Source: Methanosalsum natronophilum
GTDB taxonomy: Archaea > Halobacteriota > Methanosarcinia > Methanosarcinales > Methanosarcinaceae
NCBI RefSeq assembly: GCF_024808815.1
Contig: NZ_JANUCS010000002.1
Location: 62,001 to 126,000 of the forward strand
DNA length: 64,000 nt
Reading direction: 5' to 3'
The notes beneath the pieces are model-generated. The model ran no database searches. It saw only the letters and a list, made by a program, of their open reading frames with translations, and had not been told where the DNA came from. Of this stretch, positions 9,258 to 19,870 are shown piece after piece (the first letter of the stretch is position 1; each line of letters begins with the position of its first letter). Position numbers and translations under genes: made by a program.

Positions 9258-10496
9258 ATGGACTTTTTACAAGAAGAAATCACTACCATCCATAATTTCT
9301 GTCTTGATACTGAGAAAATGGAACAAAAGATGGTAGATTTAACGGTAACAAGACCAGTAACACTAGTCTTACCAATTTTATATAAAGAAATAAAAAACGA
9401 CCCATTATATGATATTGTTCTTAATTTAAATAGATGTAGTTTCATCAAAAAAATTATAATCCCACTTGCTGCAGAAACTGGTGAAGAATACACTGAGGTT
9501 ATAGACTTTTTCAAATTTTTAGAAGTTCCCCACATCGTTATTTGGTGTAACGGACCACGTATTGAGGCGATTATAGATGATATGAAAGAGAAAGACCTTG
9601 ATATTACTTCTTTTAAGGGTAAAGGTAGAGATGTTTGGATTGCTATAGGTGTAGCAAGTTTAAACAGTTACGCAATAGCCTTCCATGATGCAGATATTGT
9701 GAATTATTCTAAATCACATCCAGTAAGGTTACTATATCCAATTGTGGATCCAGAGCTAGATTTCTTTTTCAATAAAGGTTACTATGCAAGAATAGGCATA
9801 GATACAAAAATAATGTATGGAAGAGTCTACAGATTATTTGTGCGTCCTCTAATAGAGGCTTTAAGGGTAGAAGTCGGATATAATTCAAGCATATTACAAT
9901 ACATGCAAGCCTTTAGATATCTTCTCTCTGGTGAATTTGCAATGACAACTGATATGGCGATTAATATAAGAATTCCAGGTGATTGGGGTTTAGAAGTAGG
10001 AATCCTTGCTGAAATTTATAGAAATACAACACCAAAGCGGATATGTCAAATTGATCTAGATTTCTATGAACATAAGCACCAAAAACTGGGTCAAAGTTCT
10101 CAGGAAGGACTATGCAAAATGGCACATGATATATTAACTACATTCCTAAGAGTTATAACTGAGTCCACAAATGGAAGTTGTCGAGAGATCTCAGGTCCGT
10201 TCTTACATAGTGTCACAGTTAAATATAAGCGTATGGCACAAGATCTTATTAGGCAATACCATGCAGATGCTCTTTGTAATGGAATTAGTTATAACAGGCA
10301 CAAAGAAGAGCGATACGTTGACATTTTTGCTGATATCATTATGTCCGGTGGAGAACAATACCTAGAAGAGCCGGAGAATGTTCTCTTGCCTGACTGGAAA
10401 AGGGCACTTTCAGCTATCCCGAACATAAGAACAAAGATACAAGAAGCTGCACTTGAAGACATGAATGAATATAAATCTAATTCAAACAATCTATAA
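9258..10496 (+). CDS. gpgS: glucosyl-3-phosphoglycerate synthase (GT81)
   Basis: Transfers glucose from a nucleotide sugar to 3-phosphoglycerate, the first step to glucosylglycerate, a compatible solute. The 412 residues follow the GpgS pattern: TLVLPILYKEI near 35-45, a nucleotide-sugar strand (KKIIIPLAAETGEEY), KGKGRDVWIAIGVASL near 120-135, and the metal-binding DAD motif in AFHDADIV at 144-146, then a long helical C-terminal region with conserved RIPGDWGLEVG. ATG 9258 follows a GAGGG Shine-Dalgarno. The matching phosphatase gpgP is 5.3 kb downstream on the same strand beside mscS. The 3' end faces DUF1699 with only 18 nt between. Confidence 0.92.
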   Translation: MDFLQEEITTIHNFCLDTEKMEQKMVDLTVTRPVTLVLPILYKEIKNDPLYDIVLNLNRCSFIKKIIIPLAAETGEEYTEVIDFFKFLEVPHIVIWCNGPRIEAIIDDMKEKDLDITSFKGKGRDVWIAIGVASLNSYAIAFHDADIVNYSKSHPVRLLYPIVDPELDFFFNKGYYARIGIDTKIMYGRVYRLFVRPLIEALRVEVGYNSSILQYMQAFRYLLSGEFAMTTDMAINIRIPGDWGLEVGILAEIYRNTTPKRICQIDLDFYEHKHQKLGQSSQEGLCKMAHDILTTFLRVITESTNGSCREISGPFLHSVTVKYKRMAQDLIRQYHADALCNGISYNRHKEERYVDIFADIIMSGGEQYLEEPENVLLPDWKRALSAIPNIRTKIQEAALEDMNEYKSNSNNL

Positions 10497-10514
10497 AAAA
10501 ATAAAGAATGAAAT

Positions 10515-10913
10515 TCATTCAGTCTCTAGCATATATTTTACCATATCTTTACTTATTTTATTTTCGCGACTAATTAAATCAACTATTTCATCCTCACTTT
10601 TACCTTCAGATAAAAATGTATTAATATTCTCTTTTATGGAAGGAGCTATGCTATAATATTCATTAATATCTTTCCTATGGCCCCAAACATCACCTTCAAC
10701 CAATCGAATATTTTGCATTTCTAAAAACATCTTAACTGACTTGGAAACTGTACGTTTATATGATCCAGGTAATTGAATCATCACAATTTCGGGACATGTT
10801 TTTACGAGAGTGAAAACATCCATATCAGATGGCCTAAATGCCAAATGAACTATCTTTTCGTTGTGATCAAGTTCTTTGATCTCCTCTTTAGTACTCACTA
10901 TTCTAATTTTCAT
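10515..10913 (-). CDS. DUF1699 family protein
   Basis: A 132-residue acidic soluble protein matching my recollection of DUF1699, a family restricted to methanogens. It begins KIRIVSTKEEIKEL, has a conserved core HLAFRPSDMDVFTLVKTCP and IQLPGSYKRTVS, then EGDVWGHRKDINEYY and a helical tail. No catalytic motif or membrane segment is evident, and function is unknown. A strong GGGGGT Shine-Dalgarno precedes ATG 10913. It converges with gpgS, and a 15-nt palindrome (10506-10520, GAATGAA-A-TTCATTC) overlaps its stop codon. Confidence 0.75.
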   Translation of the reverse strand: MKIRIVSTKEEIKELDHNEKIVHLAFRPSDMDVFTLVKTCPEIVMIQLPGSYKRTVSKSVKMFLEMQNIRLVEGDVWGHRKDINEYYSIAPSIKENINTFLSEGKSEDEIVDLISRENKISKDMVKYMLETE

Positions 10914-11141
10914 GAGAAACCCCCTATATATGTTAACATTTTGGACTTATTAAACAATTGTATGAATCTGTATACTATATCTTTATTCAACCAAAAACCA
11001 AAAGACTATAGCTTTGTATAGACTAAAAAATTGATTTTGAGAAGTTGAACATCATACTATTATAACTATTATACTGCATAGTTTAAATAAGTTTAGTATG
11101 ATTGATTAGAAAACAACTGCTCAGATTTTAATTAGTAGACT

Positions 11142-12428
11142 TCAATCCTCTTCCATAAACCTCATCCTAACAGCATCTGCGTGTGCATACAGGCCTTCTT
11201 TTTCAGCTATTAAGATAATTGCATTTGATAATTTCTTCAAAGCTGGCTTATCGATCTTTTGTATAGTAGAATATTTCAAGAAATGGTTGACATTTAACCC
11301 AGAATACATCTTTGCATAGCCTGCTGTTGGTAAAACATGGTTTGTTCCAGATGTATAATCTCCTGCAGATACTGGAGCAAAGTTACCAACAAAGATAGAT
11401 CCAGCATTATCTATATTCTCTAAAACACTATCTGGTTCAGATACCATTATTTCTAAGTGTTCAGGTGCAAATTCATTTGAAAACTGGACACATTCCTCAA
11501 TGCTTGCAGCCACCAAAATAGCTGCGTTCTGAAGTGCTTCATCAATAATATTACGTCTTTTAGCACGCGTACTTTGAATGTTTACTTCTTGTTCAACTGC
11601 TTTTGCAAGTTTAGAAGAACTAGTAACAAGTACTGAAACAGCGCATGGGTCATGTTCAGACTGAGCTATTATGTCAGAGGCTACCATTTTTGGATCAGCT
11701 GTATCGTCTGCAATAATCAATACTTCACTAGGCCCAGCTGGAAAGTCTATCTCAGCATGATCTCTGATAAGCATTTTTGCAGTTGTAACATACACATTAC
11801 CAGGGCCCACAATCTTAGTCACCTTTTCAACAGATTCAGTACCAAAAGCCATCGCTGCTATGGCTTGTACGCCACCTATTGAATATACCTTATCCGCACC
11901 AGCTACTTTTGCAGCTGCTAATGTAAGTGGATTGATGTTACCATCTGGTCCAGGTGGTGTACACATGATCACTTTTTTAACTCCTGCTACTTTTGCAGGA
12001 ATTATAGTCATCAAGGCAGTTGAAGGATAAGATGCACTGCCGCCTGGAACATAGGCTCCTATTGATTCTAGAGGAGAACACTTTTGTCCTAATTTCACTC
12101 CGTCCCCCACATCAATATACCACAGTTTTTCAGGTACTTGAGCCTCGTGAAATTTTCTAATATTTGATGCAGATAATTGAATTGCCTCAATTATCTCTGA
12201 ATCTACCATACTATAAGCCTGCTCTATATCTTCTTTAGGAACCTCAAAACTATTGATTTCAACTCCATCAAATTTTTTTGTATAATATTTGATTGAAGTG
12301 TCACCCTTTTTTCTCACATCGTCCACAATAGTTTGAACATTAGCTTTGACTTCAAGTAATTCACAACCTCTATCCATCAGTCGAGATTTTTCCTCTCTGG
12401 TTAATTCTAAAATATTCTTGCATAACAT
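11142..12428 (-). CDS. hisD: histidinol dehydrogenase
   Basis: Catalyses the last two oxidations of histidine synthesis, histidinol to histidine, with zinc and NAD. The 428 residues include [71 protein letters not shown] and [10 protein letters not shown], the conserved blocks carrying the Zn ligands and catalytic His residues. An ATG at 12437 is in frame, but ATG 12428 has a GGAATGATT Shine-Dalgarno at the right distance. It starts 47 nt after hel308 on the same strand and may be cotranscribed. No other his genes of the pathway are seen nearby. Confidence 0.96.
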   Translation of the reverse strand: MLCKNILELTREEKSRLMDRGCELLEVKANVQTIVDDVRKKGDTSIKYYTKKFDGVEINSFEVPKEDIEQAYSMVDSEIIEAIQLSASNIRKFHEAQVPEKLWYIDVGDGVKLGQKCSPLESIGAYVPGGSASYPSTALMTIIPAKVAGVKKVIMCTPPGPDGNINPLTLAAAKVAGADKVYSIGGVQAIAAMAFGTESVEKVTKIVGPGNVYVTTAKMLIRDHAEIDFPAGPSEVLIIADDTADPKMVASDIIAQSEHDPCAVSVLVTSSSKLAKAVEQEVNIQSTRAKRRNIIDEALQNAAILVAASIEECVQFSNEFAPEHLEIMVSEPDSVLENIDNAGSIFVGNFAPVSAGDYTSGTNHVLPTAGYAKMYSGLNVNHFLKYSTIQKIDKPALKKLSNAIILIAEKEGLYAHADAVRMRFMEED

Positions 12429-12475
12429 GATAATCATTCCAAATAAGTTAACTCGTTTAAAAATGAAATAATTTT

Positions 12476-14698
12476 TTAACTGAAATCGCTCATTGTCTTT
12501 TGTGTATTAGAGCTTAATGTCCTTTCTTCAGATCGACTCAATTTCAATTCAGATAAACTGACACTAATATCGAGCTGTTTGAATATATCTATAGTTATCT
12601 TTGAACCTATCAATTTTGATATATTGGAAGGATTGGCTTCTTTTAATTCATCTATACTTCTATATCCATTCTTGAAAAGTTTACGTGCCCTTGATCTTCC
12701 TACACGTTTCAAACTTACTAACTCTACTAGTTCTAACTTCACACCATATTTTATTCGTTTCTCAAGTTGTTTTGCCATCGTACTAACTTCAGGCTTTTTT
12801 GTGTAAGGTGCAAGTAAAGATAATGCGTGCATTAGCCATAAAGATGTTTCTGAAAACACTCGAATATCTCCTTCTCCAACATTATAATTACGTGCAATCT
12901 CATCAATATGTATCTCATTAATCCAGTCCATCAACAGCTTCGCGGTCTTGACCTCACCAAGAAACCATTCATATTCAGTAGCTTTAAATTCACTCGGTAT
13001 ACTTGTGAACTTTTCTTTATTCTTCATTACATACATAACTATATCTTGATAATCAGAAGAGCGCAGGTACAGTTTTCTCATATCCGGAGTACTACATACA
13101 AGATGTAACAGTGTAATGTCCTCAATCAAATTGCCATTTTTCAAGCCTTCTAGTATTTTAGAAGCTGAGAGAGGATCAATATAAAGCATTGAAGTTAGTT
13201 TACCAATCCTTGTAGGAATCAATGATGAGTCAAGAACGGATGTACCAGGACCCTCTAACTGAATCATTTCATTATCTTTTAAGAAATTCACACAATCTAA
13301 AACAATCGAATCAAGATCCTCAGCATTACCCTGATAAGCAAAAAATGTTTTCTCCATGAACTCAAGAAGTCCTTTGTATGTAGATGCTAATTTACTCACA
13401 ATTAAGGCAAGTATATGTGTTCTAAGTGCATTTTCGGCTCCTAGCTTTGACCAAATATCTTCTGGTCTTGCATTAATATATTTTTCAAGTAGGTAATCAT
13501 ACTCATCTTTACTTTTAGCTATAAGTACCGATTCCCCAAATGGATCAAGTGTTGGTCTACCAGCCCTACCAGCCATTTGCTTGTAGTCGAGTACGGGTAT
13601 TGGTACCATCCCAAAATTCGAGTCATACCTCTTGTAATTCCTAATAATTACACTTCTTGCAGGTAAATTCAATCCCGCAGCGAGTGTAGGTGTACTTGAA
13701 ATGACTTTTATTTGATTACTTCGAAAGCCATCTTCTACTATTTTCCTATGTTCAGCACTTAAACCGGCATGATGAAATGCAACACCTTGACGCACACACT
13801 TTGAAAGTACTTCAGAAATATCAGACTCACTAATTTCAGTAATATCTTCTGCCATTGATTCTAAAACGGTTTTTCCGTGATCGTCAAGTCTTGGAGCTAT
13901 TTTTCTGCCAGCTTTTTTAGCAAAGCTCATACAGTTTTTCCTGCTATTCTCAAAAACTAAACATTGTCCACCTGTATTGATAATATCTAAAGTTAAGTTA
14001 ATTGAATTATCATCTGTGAAACTTTTGATATCCCTTGCCTCATTATCATGATACAGTTTTCCAGCCCAGAATATCGACTCAAAAAGATTAATAGGTCGCC
14101 ATTCACTGACAATAAGGTTTGCATTAAGCCAGTTAGAAATATCTTCAGGATTACCAATAGTTGCAGATAATGCAATTATCTGAGCATTCGGGTTCAAATT
14201 CATTAATCTAGTTAATGTAATCTCTAAAGTAGGACCTCGGTTCCCTGAATCAAGTAAATGTACTTCATCAACAATCACAGTACTTATATCTTTAATCCAT
14301 GAAGTTTCGTTTCGAAGAAGAGAATCAGCTTTTTCAGATGTTGTCACTATAATATCATTATGACCTAACCATTCATCTTTAGAAGTGAAATCCCCTGTAG
14401 TTATTCCAACTTTAATACCTAACTTTGAGAATTCAGAGAAACGATTGTATTTTTCTGATGCCAGTGCTCTTAGAGGAACAATATATAAACATTTTTCTCC
14501 TTTTCCGATTGCTTTATGCATTGCAAGTTCGGCTATGAATGTCTTACCTGAAGCCGTTGGTATAGCGGCAACCAAGTTTTTACCCTCAAGTATACCATTT
14601 TCTACAGCTTGGGTCTGAGGAGGATATAGTTCTACTAACCCTGTGTCTCTATAAAATCCTTTTACTTGCTCAGGAATGTCTAGTTCGTTTATTTTCAT
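12476..14698 (-). CDS. hel308: ATP-dependent DNA helicase Hel308
   Basis: Superfamily 2 3'-5' DNA helicase of the archaeal Hel308/HelQ family, acting at stalled replication forks. Residue blocks in order: Q-motif region [11 protein letters not shown] at 25-35, Walker A PTASGKT at 47-53, motif Ia [14 protein letters not shown] box at 144-147, [53 protein letters not shown] (motif VI), a winged-helix and ratchet domain, and a C-terminal helix-hairpin-helix ([17 protein letters not shown]). The 740 residues match the family length. It is divergent from mscS; the 145-nt gap between them is AT-rich with no clear operator. Confidence 0.96.
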   Translation of the reverse strand: MKINELDIPEQVKGFYRDTGLVELYPPQTQAVENGILEGKNLVAAIPTASGKTFIAELAMHKAIGKGEKCLYIVPLRALASEKYNRFSEFSKLGIKVGITTGDFTSKDEWLGHNDIIVTTSEKADSLLRNETSWIKDISTVIVDEVHLLDSGNRGPTLEITLTRLMNLNPNAQIIALSATIGNPEDISNWLNANLIVSEWRPINLFESIFWAGKLYHDNEARDIKSFTDDNSINLTLDIINTGGQCLVFENSRKNCMSFAKKAGRKIAPRLDDHGKTVLESMAEDITEISESDISEVLSKCVRQGVAFHHAGLSAEHRKIVEDGFRSNQIKVISSTPTLAAGLNLPARSVIIRNYKRYDSNFGMVPIPVLDYKQMAGRAGRPTLDPFGESVLIAKSKDEYDYLLEKYINARPEDIWSKLGAENALRTHILALIVSKLASTYKGLLEFMEKTFFAYQGNAEDLDSIVLDCVNFLKDNEMIQLEGPGTSVLDSSLIPTRIGKLTSMLYIDPLSASKILEGLKNGNLIEDITLLHLVCSTPDMRKLYLRSSDYQDIVMYVMKNKEKFTSIPSEFKATEYEWFLGEVKTAKLLMDWINEIHIDEIARNYNVGEGDIRVFSETSLWLMHALSLLAPYTKKPEVSTMAKQLEKRIKYGVKLELVELVSLKRVGRSRARKLFKNGYRSIDELKEANPSNISKLIGSKITIDIFKQLDISVSLSELKLSRSEERTLSSNTQKTMSDFS

Positions 14699-14843
14699 GT
14701 TTAATAAAGTAAGTTAAGCAAGAATGTAAATAAGTTACTATTATATATCAACATACTACAAAAATCGTCTACTAAAATACATCATTTAAATTAATAAACT
14801 ATATTTATAAAAACACTCATTTATTCATAATAAAACAGGTTAT

Positions 14844-15770
14844 ATGGACATTACAATAATGGATGAGATAAATACACTAATCCCCGATTGGCTCTCTTGG
14901 GACATAGTAAGTTTTCTTTTTATTTTCATAGTACTAATTGCCACTATAGTTTTAGCAAAGTTAGTCAACAAAATGTTACTTGCTTACTTTAAAGTAGCTA
15001 GCAAGAAAATGGATATTGATGAAACTGTTTATGCGCTTGTCCGTAGGATCATAATTGCCATCATCTATCTAATGGGTATAGTGACAATCGTAATGACCAT
15101 ACCAGTATTAAGGAATATTTCAATAGCACTTTTTGCAGGTGCCGGTTTTGCAGGTATTGTGGTAGGTCTTGCAGCTCAAAGCACACTATCTAATATCATA
15201 TCGGGTATTGCCCTTGCTACATTTAGACCATTCAGAGTTGGTGACTTAGTAACTCTTAGAGGTGATTATGGAAAAGTAGAAGATATCACCTTAGGTTATA
15301 CAGTTGTTAGAACTTGGGATAACCGTAGATTATTCATCCCAAACCATATCATTAGCGATGAAGCTATAATTAATTGGTCTATTGCTGATCCTACTGTTGT
15401 TTGGCCAGTAGATGTAGGTATAAGTTACGATTCTGATATAAAATTAGCTAGAAAAATTATGTTGGAAGAAGCTAAAAAACATCGTAAGGTAATGACTGGA
15501 GATCAGCTTAGAATTATTAAACAGGATTTCACTCCTGGTGACGAATATAATGTCCTTGTAACAGATCTTGGTGATTTTTCCATAAAACTCAGATTATTTG
15601 TCTGGATAGCTGACAGGTCCGAAGCATATGGAACAGGCTGTGACCTAAGAGAATCAATTAAAAGAAGATTTGATGCTGAAGGAATAGAAATACCATTCCC
15701 ATACCGTACAGTTGTGTATAAAAATGATCTACCAACTCCAAAAAAAGATAATAAGGAGAGTTTAAAATGA
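14844..15770 (+). CDS. mscS: MscS-family mechanosensitive channel
   Basis: Small-conductance mechanosensitive channel that opens under membrane tension and releases small solutes. The 308 residues contain about three transmembrane helices: residues 21-45, 67-90, and a Gly/Ala-rich pore helix (ALFAGAGFAGIVVGLAAQS) near 95-115. A beta domain follows (RPFRVGDLVTLRGDYGKVEDI, then RLFIPNHII) and a cytoplasmic alpha-beta domain. It overlaps gpgP by 4 nt (ATGA), so channel and osmolyte-synthesis phosphatase are translationally coupled. An AGGTT just before ATG 14844 is a modest ribosome-binding site. Confidence 0.93.
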   Translation: MDITIMDEINTLIPDWLSWDIVSFLFIFIVLIATIVLAKLVNKMLLAYFKVASKKMDIDETVYALVRRIIIAIIYLMGIVTIVMTIPVLRNISIALFAGAGFAGIVVGLAAQSTLSNIISGIALATFRPFRVGDLVTLRGDYGKVEDITLGYTVVRTWDNRRLFIPNHIISDEAIINWSIADPTVVWPVDVGISYDSDIKLARKIMLEEAKKHRKVMTGDQLRIIKQDFTPGDEYNVLVTDLGDFSIKLRLFVWIADRSEAYGTGCDLRESIKRRFDAEGIEIPFPYRTVVYKNDLPTPKKDNKESLK

Positions 15771-16600
15771 AATATATTATTTTTACGGATATGGATGGTA
15801 CTCTAATTGATCATGATACATATTCCTATAAAGAAGCTGAAGATGCATTACAGCTTATAAAAAAAAACAATATACCACTCATATTTTGTACAAGCAAAAC
15901 CAGAAAAGAAATAGAAACGTTTTGCAATAAAATGGAGGTAAACCATCCTTTCATTTCAGAAAATGGAGGTGCAATTTACATTCCAATAAATTACTTTGCA
16001 GCAGAATATGATTACGACATTGAATACGAAGGGTATAATGTTATTGAATTAGGTACACGTTACAATATATTAAGAAATGTTCTGAAAGATATTCAGAATG
16101 CTCTTGAAACGGAAATAGTTGGTTTTGGTGACCTTGATGCAACTCAAATAAGTCAACTTACAGGTCTGGATATTAAATCTGCAGAAAATGCCAGTGTTAG
16201 AGAGTATGATGAAGCGTTCACAATAAAAATACAAGATGAACAAAATATTGATGTAAATCAGATAATAGATATCATAACTTCAAAGATAACATCATCTGGT
16301 CTTACTTACACAAAAGGTGGCAGGTTTTGGCATATAATGGGCGACAATGATAAAGGAAAAGCTGTTGCAATTTTAACAGACATATACCAAAAGGAATTAG
16401 GTAATGTCAAAACTATTGGTTTAGGAGATAGTCTTAACGATTTACCTATGCTGCACTCTGTAGATATACCAATTCTCGTTCAAAAGCCTACGGGTTCACA
16501 TGATCCTGAGATAACTGATCCTTCAATCAATTATATTGACGGTATTGGTCCAGTTGGATGGAATAAGGCCATTACCAACATATTGATCAAAGATCGTTGA
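15767..16600 (+). CDS. gpgP: glucosyl/mannosyl-3-phosphoglycerate phosphatase
   Basis: HAD-superfamily phosphatase of the MpgP/GpgP family, which dephosphorylates glucosyl-3-phosphoglycerate to glucosylglycerate. The 277 residues have motif I FTDMDGTLID (nucleophile D8, acid D10), motif II CTSKTRKEIE, the family block PFISENGGAIYIP, GGRFWHIMGDNDKGKA with the motif III Lys, and motif IV GLGDSLNDLPML. Sugar specificity, glucosyl or mannosyl, cannot be read directly; the presence of gpgS in this window favours glucosyl. The start overlaps the mscS stop by 4 nt, and a GGAG lies in the end of mscS. Confidence 0.88.
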   Translation: MKYIIFTDMDGTLIDHDTYSYKEAEDALQLIKKNNIPLIFCTSKTRKEIETFCNKMEVNHPFISENGGAIYIPINYFAAEYDYDIEYEGYNVIELGTRYNILRNVLKDIQNALETEIVGFGDLDATQISQLTGLDIKSAENASVREYDEAFTIKIQDEQNIDVNQIIDIITSKITSSGLTYTKGGRFWHIMGDNDKGKAVAILTDIYQKELGNVKTIGLGDSLNDLPMLHSVDIPILVQKPTGSHDPEITDPSINYIDGIGPVGWNKAITNILIKDR

Positions 16601-16686
16601 TGAAGGTACTTCTATTAAAAACTGTTAAATATAGTTGATTACCACATTTTATATTAAATATATATTTACAAATATGGGGTTATATT

Positions 16687-17214
16687 ATGATCAGATTAGA
16701 AAATATGTTACCTAAGGCATTTCTTCTTGGAATAGTAGAAGTTGTTAATGAGGTAGGGCCTGAAAAGGCACATGATTGGTTAGTAAAAATTGCACAGAAA
16801 ATTGGAGAAAGTGAAGGTGGTGGGATTGAAGGGGCACGAGAAGGTGATTTACATTACCTACCAACTTCACCTTGTATAACTGACATTAGAGAATTTATAG
16901 AAATTTTTGGCCATCCAGATGAGTTTGACCAAATAGTAGAACATTCAAACAACCTGAAAGATAATTCTACCGAAGGATGGAAATATCCAGCATTAACAGA
17001 TATCCTAGGAATATTACACCATTGGTATAACTATAAAAGAGCAGAAATGATGGGTATAAGGTTGCTTAATGTTGGAACAAGATGTCCATTAAATGAAAAA
17101 TATGTATACAATGAAAAAGGAATGCAAAGAGCTAATATGACAAAAGAGGATGTTGATAAAGTTCTAGAAAAAGGTTATTATGTATATAAAATGGAAAAAA
17201 TCAAGCAGGAGTGA
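16687..17214 (+). CDS. unrecognised 175-residue protein coupled to a GH15 gene
   Basis: I do not recognise this family. The protein is soluble and acidic, with no signal peptide or membrane helix. Visible features are a helical N-terminus (LPKAFLLGIVEVVNEVGPEKA), a glycine-rich ESEGGGIEGAREGD at 41-54, two single cysteines (SPC63, TRC133), a His pair at 111-112 in LHHWYNYKRAEMMGIRLL, and a C-terminal EKGYYVYKMEKI. The general shape resembles small ligand-binding domains of the V4R type, but this is a weak impression. ATG 16687 follows GGGGTT. Its stop overlaps the possible GTG start of the GH15 gene, so the two are coupled. The gpgP gene ends 86 nt upstream. Confidence 0.8.
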   Translation: MIRLENMLPKAFLLGIVEVVNEVGPEKAHDWLVKIAQKIGESEGGGIEGAREGDLHYLPTSPCITDIREFIEIFGHPDEFDQIVEHSNNLKDNSTEGWKYPALTDILGILHHWYNYKRAEMMGIRLLNVGTRCPLNEKYVYNEKGMQRANMTKEDVDKVLEKGYYVYKMEKIKQE

Positions 17215-17219
17215 ACAGT

Positions 17220-18443
17220 TTGAACTTAGAAAAGGCACATAAGCTTTACCAAGAAAGTGTCGAGGTACTTAAAAAAAACCAACATGAAAATGGTGGATTC
17301 TATGCAAGTCCACCTGGTACACGATATCCTTTTATCTATCCAAGAGATCATTCAATAGCAATACTTGGATGCATATCTGCAGGGCTGATGGATCAAGCAA
17401 AACTTGCACTCAAATTCATTCTAGATGCCCAAAAACCTGTTGGTGAATTTTCACAAAGATATGATGTAGATGGAAATGATGCCAGTTACAAAGAACTTCA
17501 AATAGATGGTAATGGACTAGTATTGTACGCATTAGGACAATATTACAATGCAAGTGAAAAATATCACAAAGATGGATTGAAAGATAATAGTTTCATAAAA
17601 CAATACTGGGACACTATAGTAAAAGCTGTTGAATTCATAATCTCAAATAAAAATTCTGAAGTTAACTTGATCCATACAATTAATAGTATCCATGAGTACC
17701 CAGCATATGAACATGGATTTGAGATCTATGCCAACGCCACATGTTGTGCAGGCCTCTATTCAGCGATAGAAATGGGAGAAGTTCTTGGCAAAGATATATC
17801 TGGTTGGAGAAAAGAAGCTGATGAAATAAAATCAGCTATCCTTAAACGGTTATACAGCCCAAGAAGAAGGTCTTTTATCAAATGTATCCGAGTAAAGGAT
17901 AAAAGCAGTAAACCCATAGGTTATGACTCCTTTGCTTCAAATGTTATTGATGTTGACGTTGTTGAACATTCACCTGCTTATTTTGGCCTAATAGATGAAA
18001 ATGATATGAAAAATATCTCTACGGTTAAAAGAATACATGAAAATCTGTGGGATAAAGAAATTGGTGGTATGAACAGATACCCTGAACTTTGGAACCGAAA
18101 TAATGGTGGTTATGGACCTTGGTGCCATTTTACTGGTGAGATGGCAAGTCATTATATAGCAGTAGATAATCGTGACATGGCAGAACTATACCTCAGTTGG
18201 TTAGTTGATATAGCACACGATTATAAATTACCTGAGCATGTATCCACAATTGAAAGATTTGAACTCTGGCTCGAAGATTACACTAACAGTAAGATCTTAA
18301 GGAACAGTAAACTAGAAATGATCAAGCAAGCTAAAGAACATCCAAAATGGCAAGATGGTCTAGCATACATCACATTTCCACTTATATGGGCGCATGCTGA
18401 ATATATAAGAGCTTATAATAAATACATCAATAAATACTTTTAA
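17220..18443 (+). CDS. short GH15-like glycoside hydrolase
   Basis: A 407-residue (alpha/alpha)6-barrel hydrolase resembling the GH15 catalytic domain, without the N-terminal beta-sandwich of archaeal glucoamylases. Recognisable blocks: RYPFIYPRDHSIAI (substrate-site RD), EFSQRYDVDGND, ELQIDGNG, then YEHGFEIY around residue 165 whose first Glu aligns with the GH15 general acid, and LPEHVS near residue 340 carrying the general base. Substrate is unknown; family members act on alpha-glucans, trehalose or dextran. A TTG start at 17220 is preferred because GGAGTGA ends 5 nt upstream; a GTG at 17211 is also in frame. The setting beside gpgP and mscS points to osmolyte turnover, which is inference. 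Confidence 0.82.
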   Translation: MNLEKAHKLYQESVEVLKKNQHENGGFYASPPGTRYPFIYPRDHSIAILGCISAGLMDQAKLALKFILDAQKPVGEFSQRYDVDGNDASYKELQIDGNGLVLYALGQYYNASEKYHKDGLKDNSFIKQYWDTIVKAVEFIISNKNSEVNLIHTINSIHEYPAYEHGFEIYANATCCAGLYSAIEMGEVLGKDISGWRKEADEIKSAILKRLYSPRRRSFIKCIRVKDKSSKPIGYDSFASNVIDVDVVEHSPAYFGLIDENDMKNISTVKRIHENLWDKEIGGMNRYPELWNRNNGGYGPWCHFTGEMASHYIAVDNRDMAELYLSWLVDIAHDYKLPEHVSTIERFELWLEDYTNSKILRNSKLEMIKQAKEHPKWQDGLAYITFPLIWAHAEYIRAYNKYINKYF

Positions 18444-18498
18444 TCAGATATGTAAATTAGTCCACGATATTAAGTTGATAAGTAAGCAATGAAATGTT

Positions 18499-18528
18499 TT
18501 GATGTGATATTATACAATACCACATCAA
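18499..18528. terminator. bidirectional hairpin between GH15 and trpB2
   Basis: Stem 18499-18511 with 18516-18528 (TTGATGTGATATT and its near complement) pairs at 12 of 13 positions around a 4-nt loop. It lies between convergent stop codons at 18443 and 18538 and is followed by T-rich sequence on the plus strand, so it probably ends both transcripts. Confidence 0.6.
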
Positions 18529-18537
18529 TTTCACTTT

Positions 18538-19842
18538 TCAATCATCGCTAAGCATTTTAGTAAAATACTTATCATACGATGACATGTCAAAATGACCATG
18601 ACCGCTTAAATTGAATAGAATAGTTTTTTCTTCACCTGTTCTTTTACATTCCATAGCTTGATCAACTGCAGCCTTAATAGCATGAGATGATTCAGGTGCT
18701 GGTGCAATACCTTCAGTCCTTGCAAATTTTAAGGAAGCGTCAAATATCTCAATCTGGTGATATGAAGCAGCATCTATAAACCCATCATGAACAAGTTTAC
18801 TGAGAATAGGAGACTCACCGTGATACCTTAAGCCACCTGCGTGGATGGCTGGTGGTACAAAATCATGTCCTAGTGTATACATCTTAAGTAATGGTGTGGT
18901 TTCAGCTGTATCACCGAAATCGTACCTAAACTCTCCTTTTGTAAGTGTTGGACATGCTGAAGGTTCAGTTGCAAGGATTTTTACATCACTTTTACCATCG
19001 ATCTTATCCTTAACATATGGAAAACAAATTCCTGCAAGATTACTGCCTCCACCACAACATCCAATAATTACATCTGGATAATCTTCTACCATTTCCATCT
19101 GTTTTTGTGTCTCTAAACCAATGATTGTCTGATGTAACATCACGTGGTTTAGTACACTACCAAGAGTGTACTTGGTGTTCTCATTAAGTGCTGCATCCTC
19201 AACAGCTTCACTAATAGCTATACCTAAACTTCCTGTAGTGTCAGGATATTGTTCTAGTATTTTCCTACCAAAATTAGTCTCTGTACTTGGCGATGGAACT
19301 ACTGAAGCTCCCCATAAATTGATCAGAGATTTCCTATATGGTTTCTGCTCAAAACTTGATCTTACCATATAGACCTTGCACTCTAGATCAAAGTAATTAC
19401 AAGCAAATGAAAGTGAACTACCCCATTGACCAGCACCCGTTTCTGTTGTTAAACGTTCAGTACCATCTTTCATGTTATAGTAGGCCTGTGGTAATGACGT
19501 GTTTGGTTTATGGCTCCCTGGTGGACTAACACCCTCATATTTATAATATATTTTCGCAGGAGTATCCAAATGTTTTTCTAGCCTTCTTGCCCTAAACAAT
19601 GGAGCTGGCCTCCATAATTTATATATCTCCAGTATCTCTTCAGGAATTCGAATATATCTTTCATTACTCATTTCTTGTTTGATGAGCTCTGTTGAAAAAA
19701 TAGGCTCCAGTTCCTCAAAAGTAATAGGTTCATTTGTACCTGGGTTTAAGGGTGGGTCTAAAGGTGTTGGTAAATCTGGTAAAATATTATACCAACTTTT
19801 TGGCATTTCATTTTCATCTAGTATAATTTTTGTTAATTCCAT
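18538..19842 (-). CDS. trpB2: tryptophan synthase beta chain, TrpB2 type
   Basis: PLP enzyme joining indole and serine to tryptophan. The 434 residues and N-terminal extension ([16 protein letters not shown]) mark the TrpB2 subgroup, which works without TrpA. The PLP lysine is K112 in GSHKPNTS, followed by TETGAGQWG at 133-141 and the phosphate-binding GGGS at 264-267. The last part has [12 protein letters not shown] and [13 protein letters not shown]. No trpA lies beside it. The promoter carries three GTAC boxes, listed separately, resembling the TrpY operator known for trpB2 of Methanothermobacter. SD GAGAGGT precedes the ATG. Confidence 0.95.
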   Translation of the reverse strand: MELTKIILDENEMPKSWYNILPDLPTPLDPPLNPGTNEPITFEELEPIFSTELIKQEMSNERYIRIPEEILEIYKLWRPAPLFRARRLEKHLDTPAKIYYKYEGVSPPGSHKPNTSLPQAYYNMKDGTERLTTETGAGQWGSSLSFACNYFDLECKVYMVRSSFEQKPYRKSLINLWGASVVPSPSTETNFGRKILEQYPDTTGSLGIAISEAVEDAALNENTKYTLGSVLNHVMLHQTIIGLETQKQMEMVEDYPDVIIGCCGGGSNLAGICFPYVKDKIDGKSDVKILATEPSACPTLTKGEFRYDFGDTAETTPLLKMYTLGHDFVPPAIHAGGLRYHGESPILSKLVHDGFIDAASYHQIEIFDASLKFARTEGIAPAPESSHAIKAAVDQAMECKRTGEEKTILFNLSGHGHFDMSSYDKYFTKMLSDD

Positions 19843-19870
19843 GATGTAAAACCTCTCATTATTTTAAACA

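Noticed and set aside
10506-10520. 15-nt palindrome at the gpgS/DUF1699 junction
   Set aside because: Only a 1-nt centre, so no hairpin of use; overlaps a stop codon; no further evidence.
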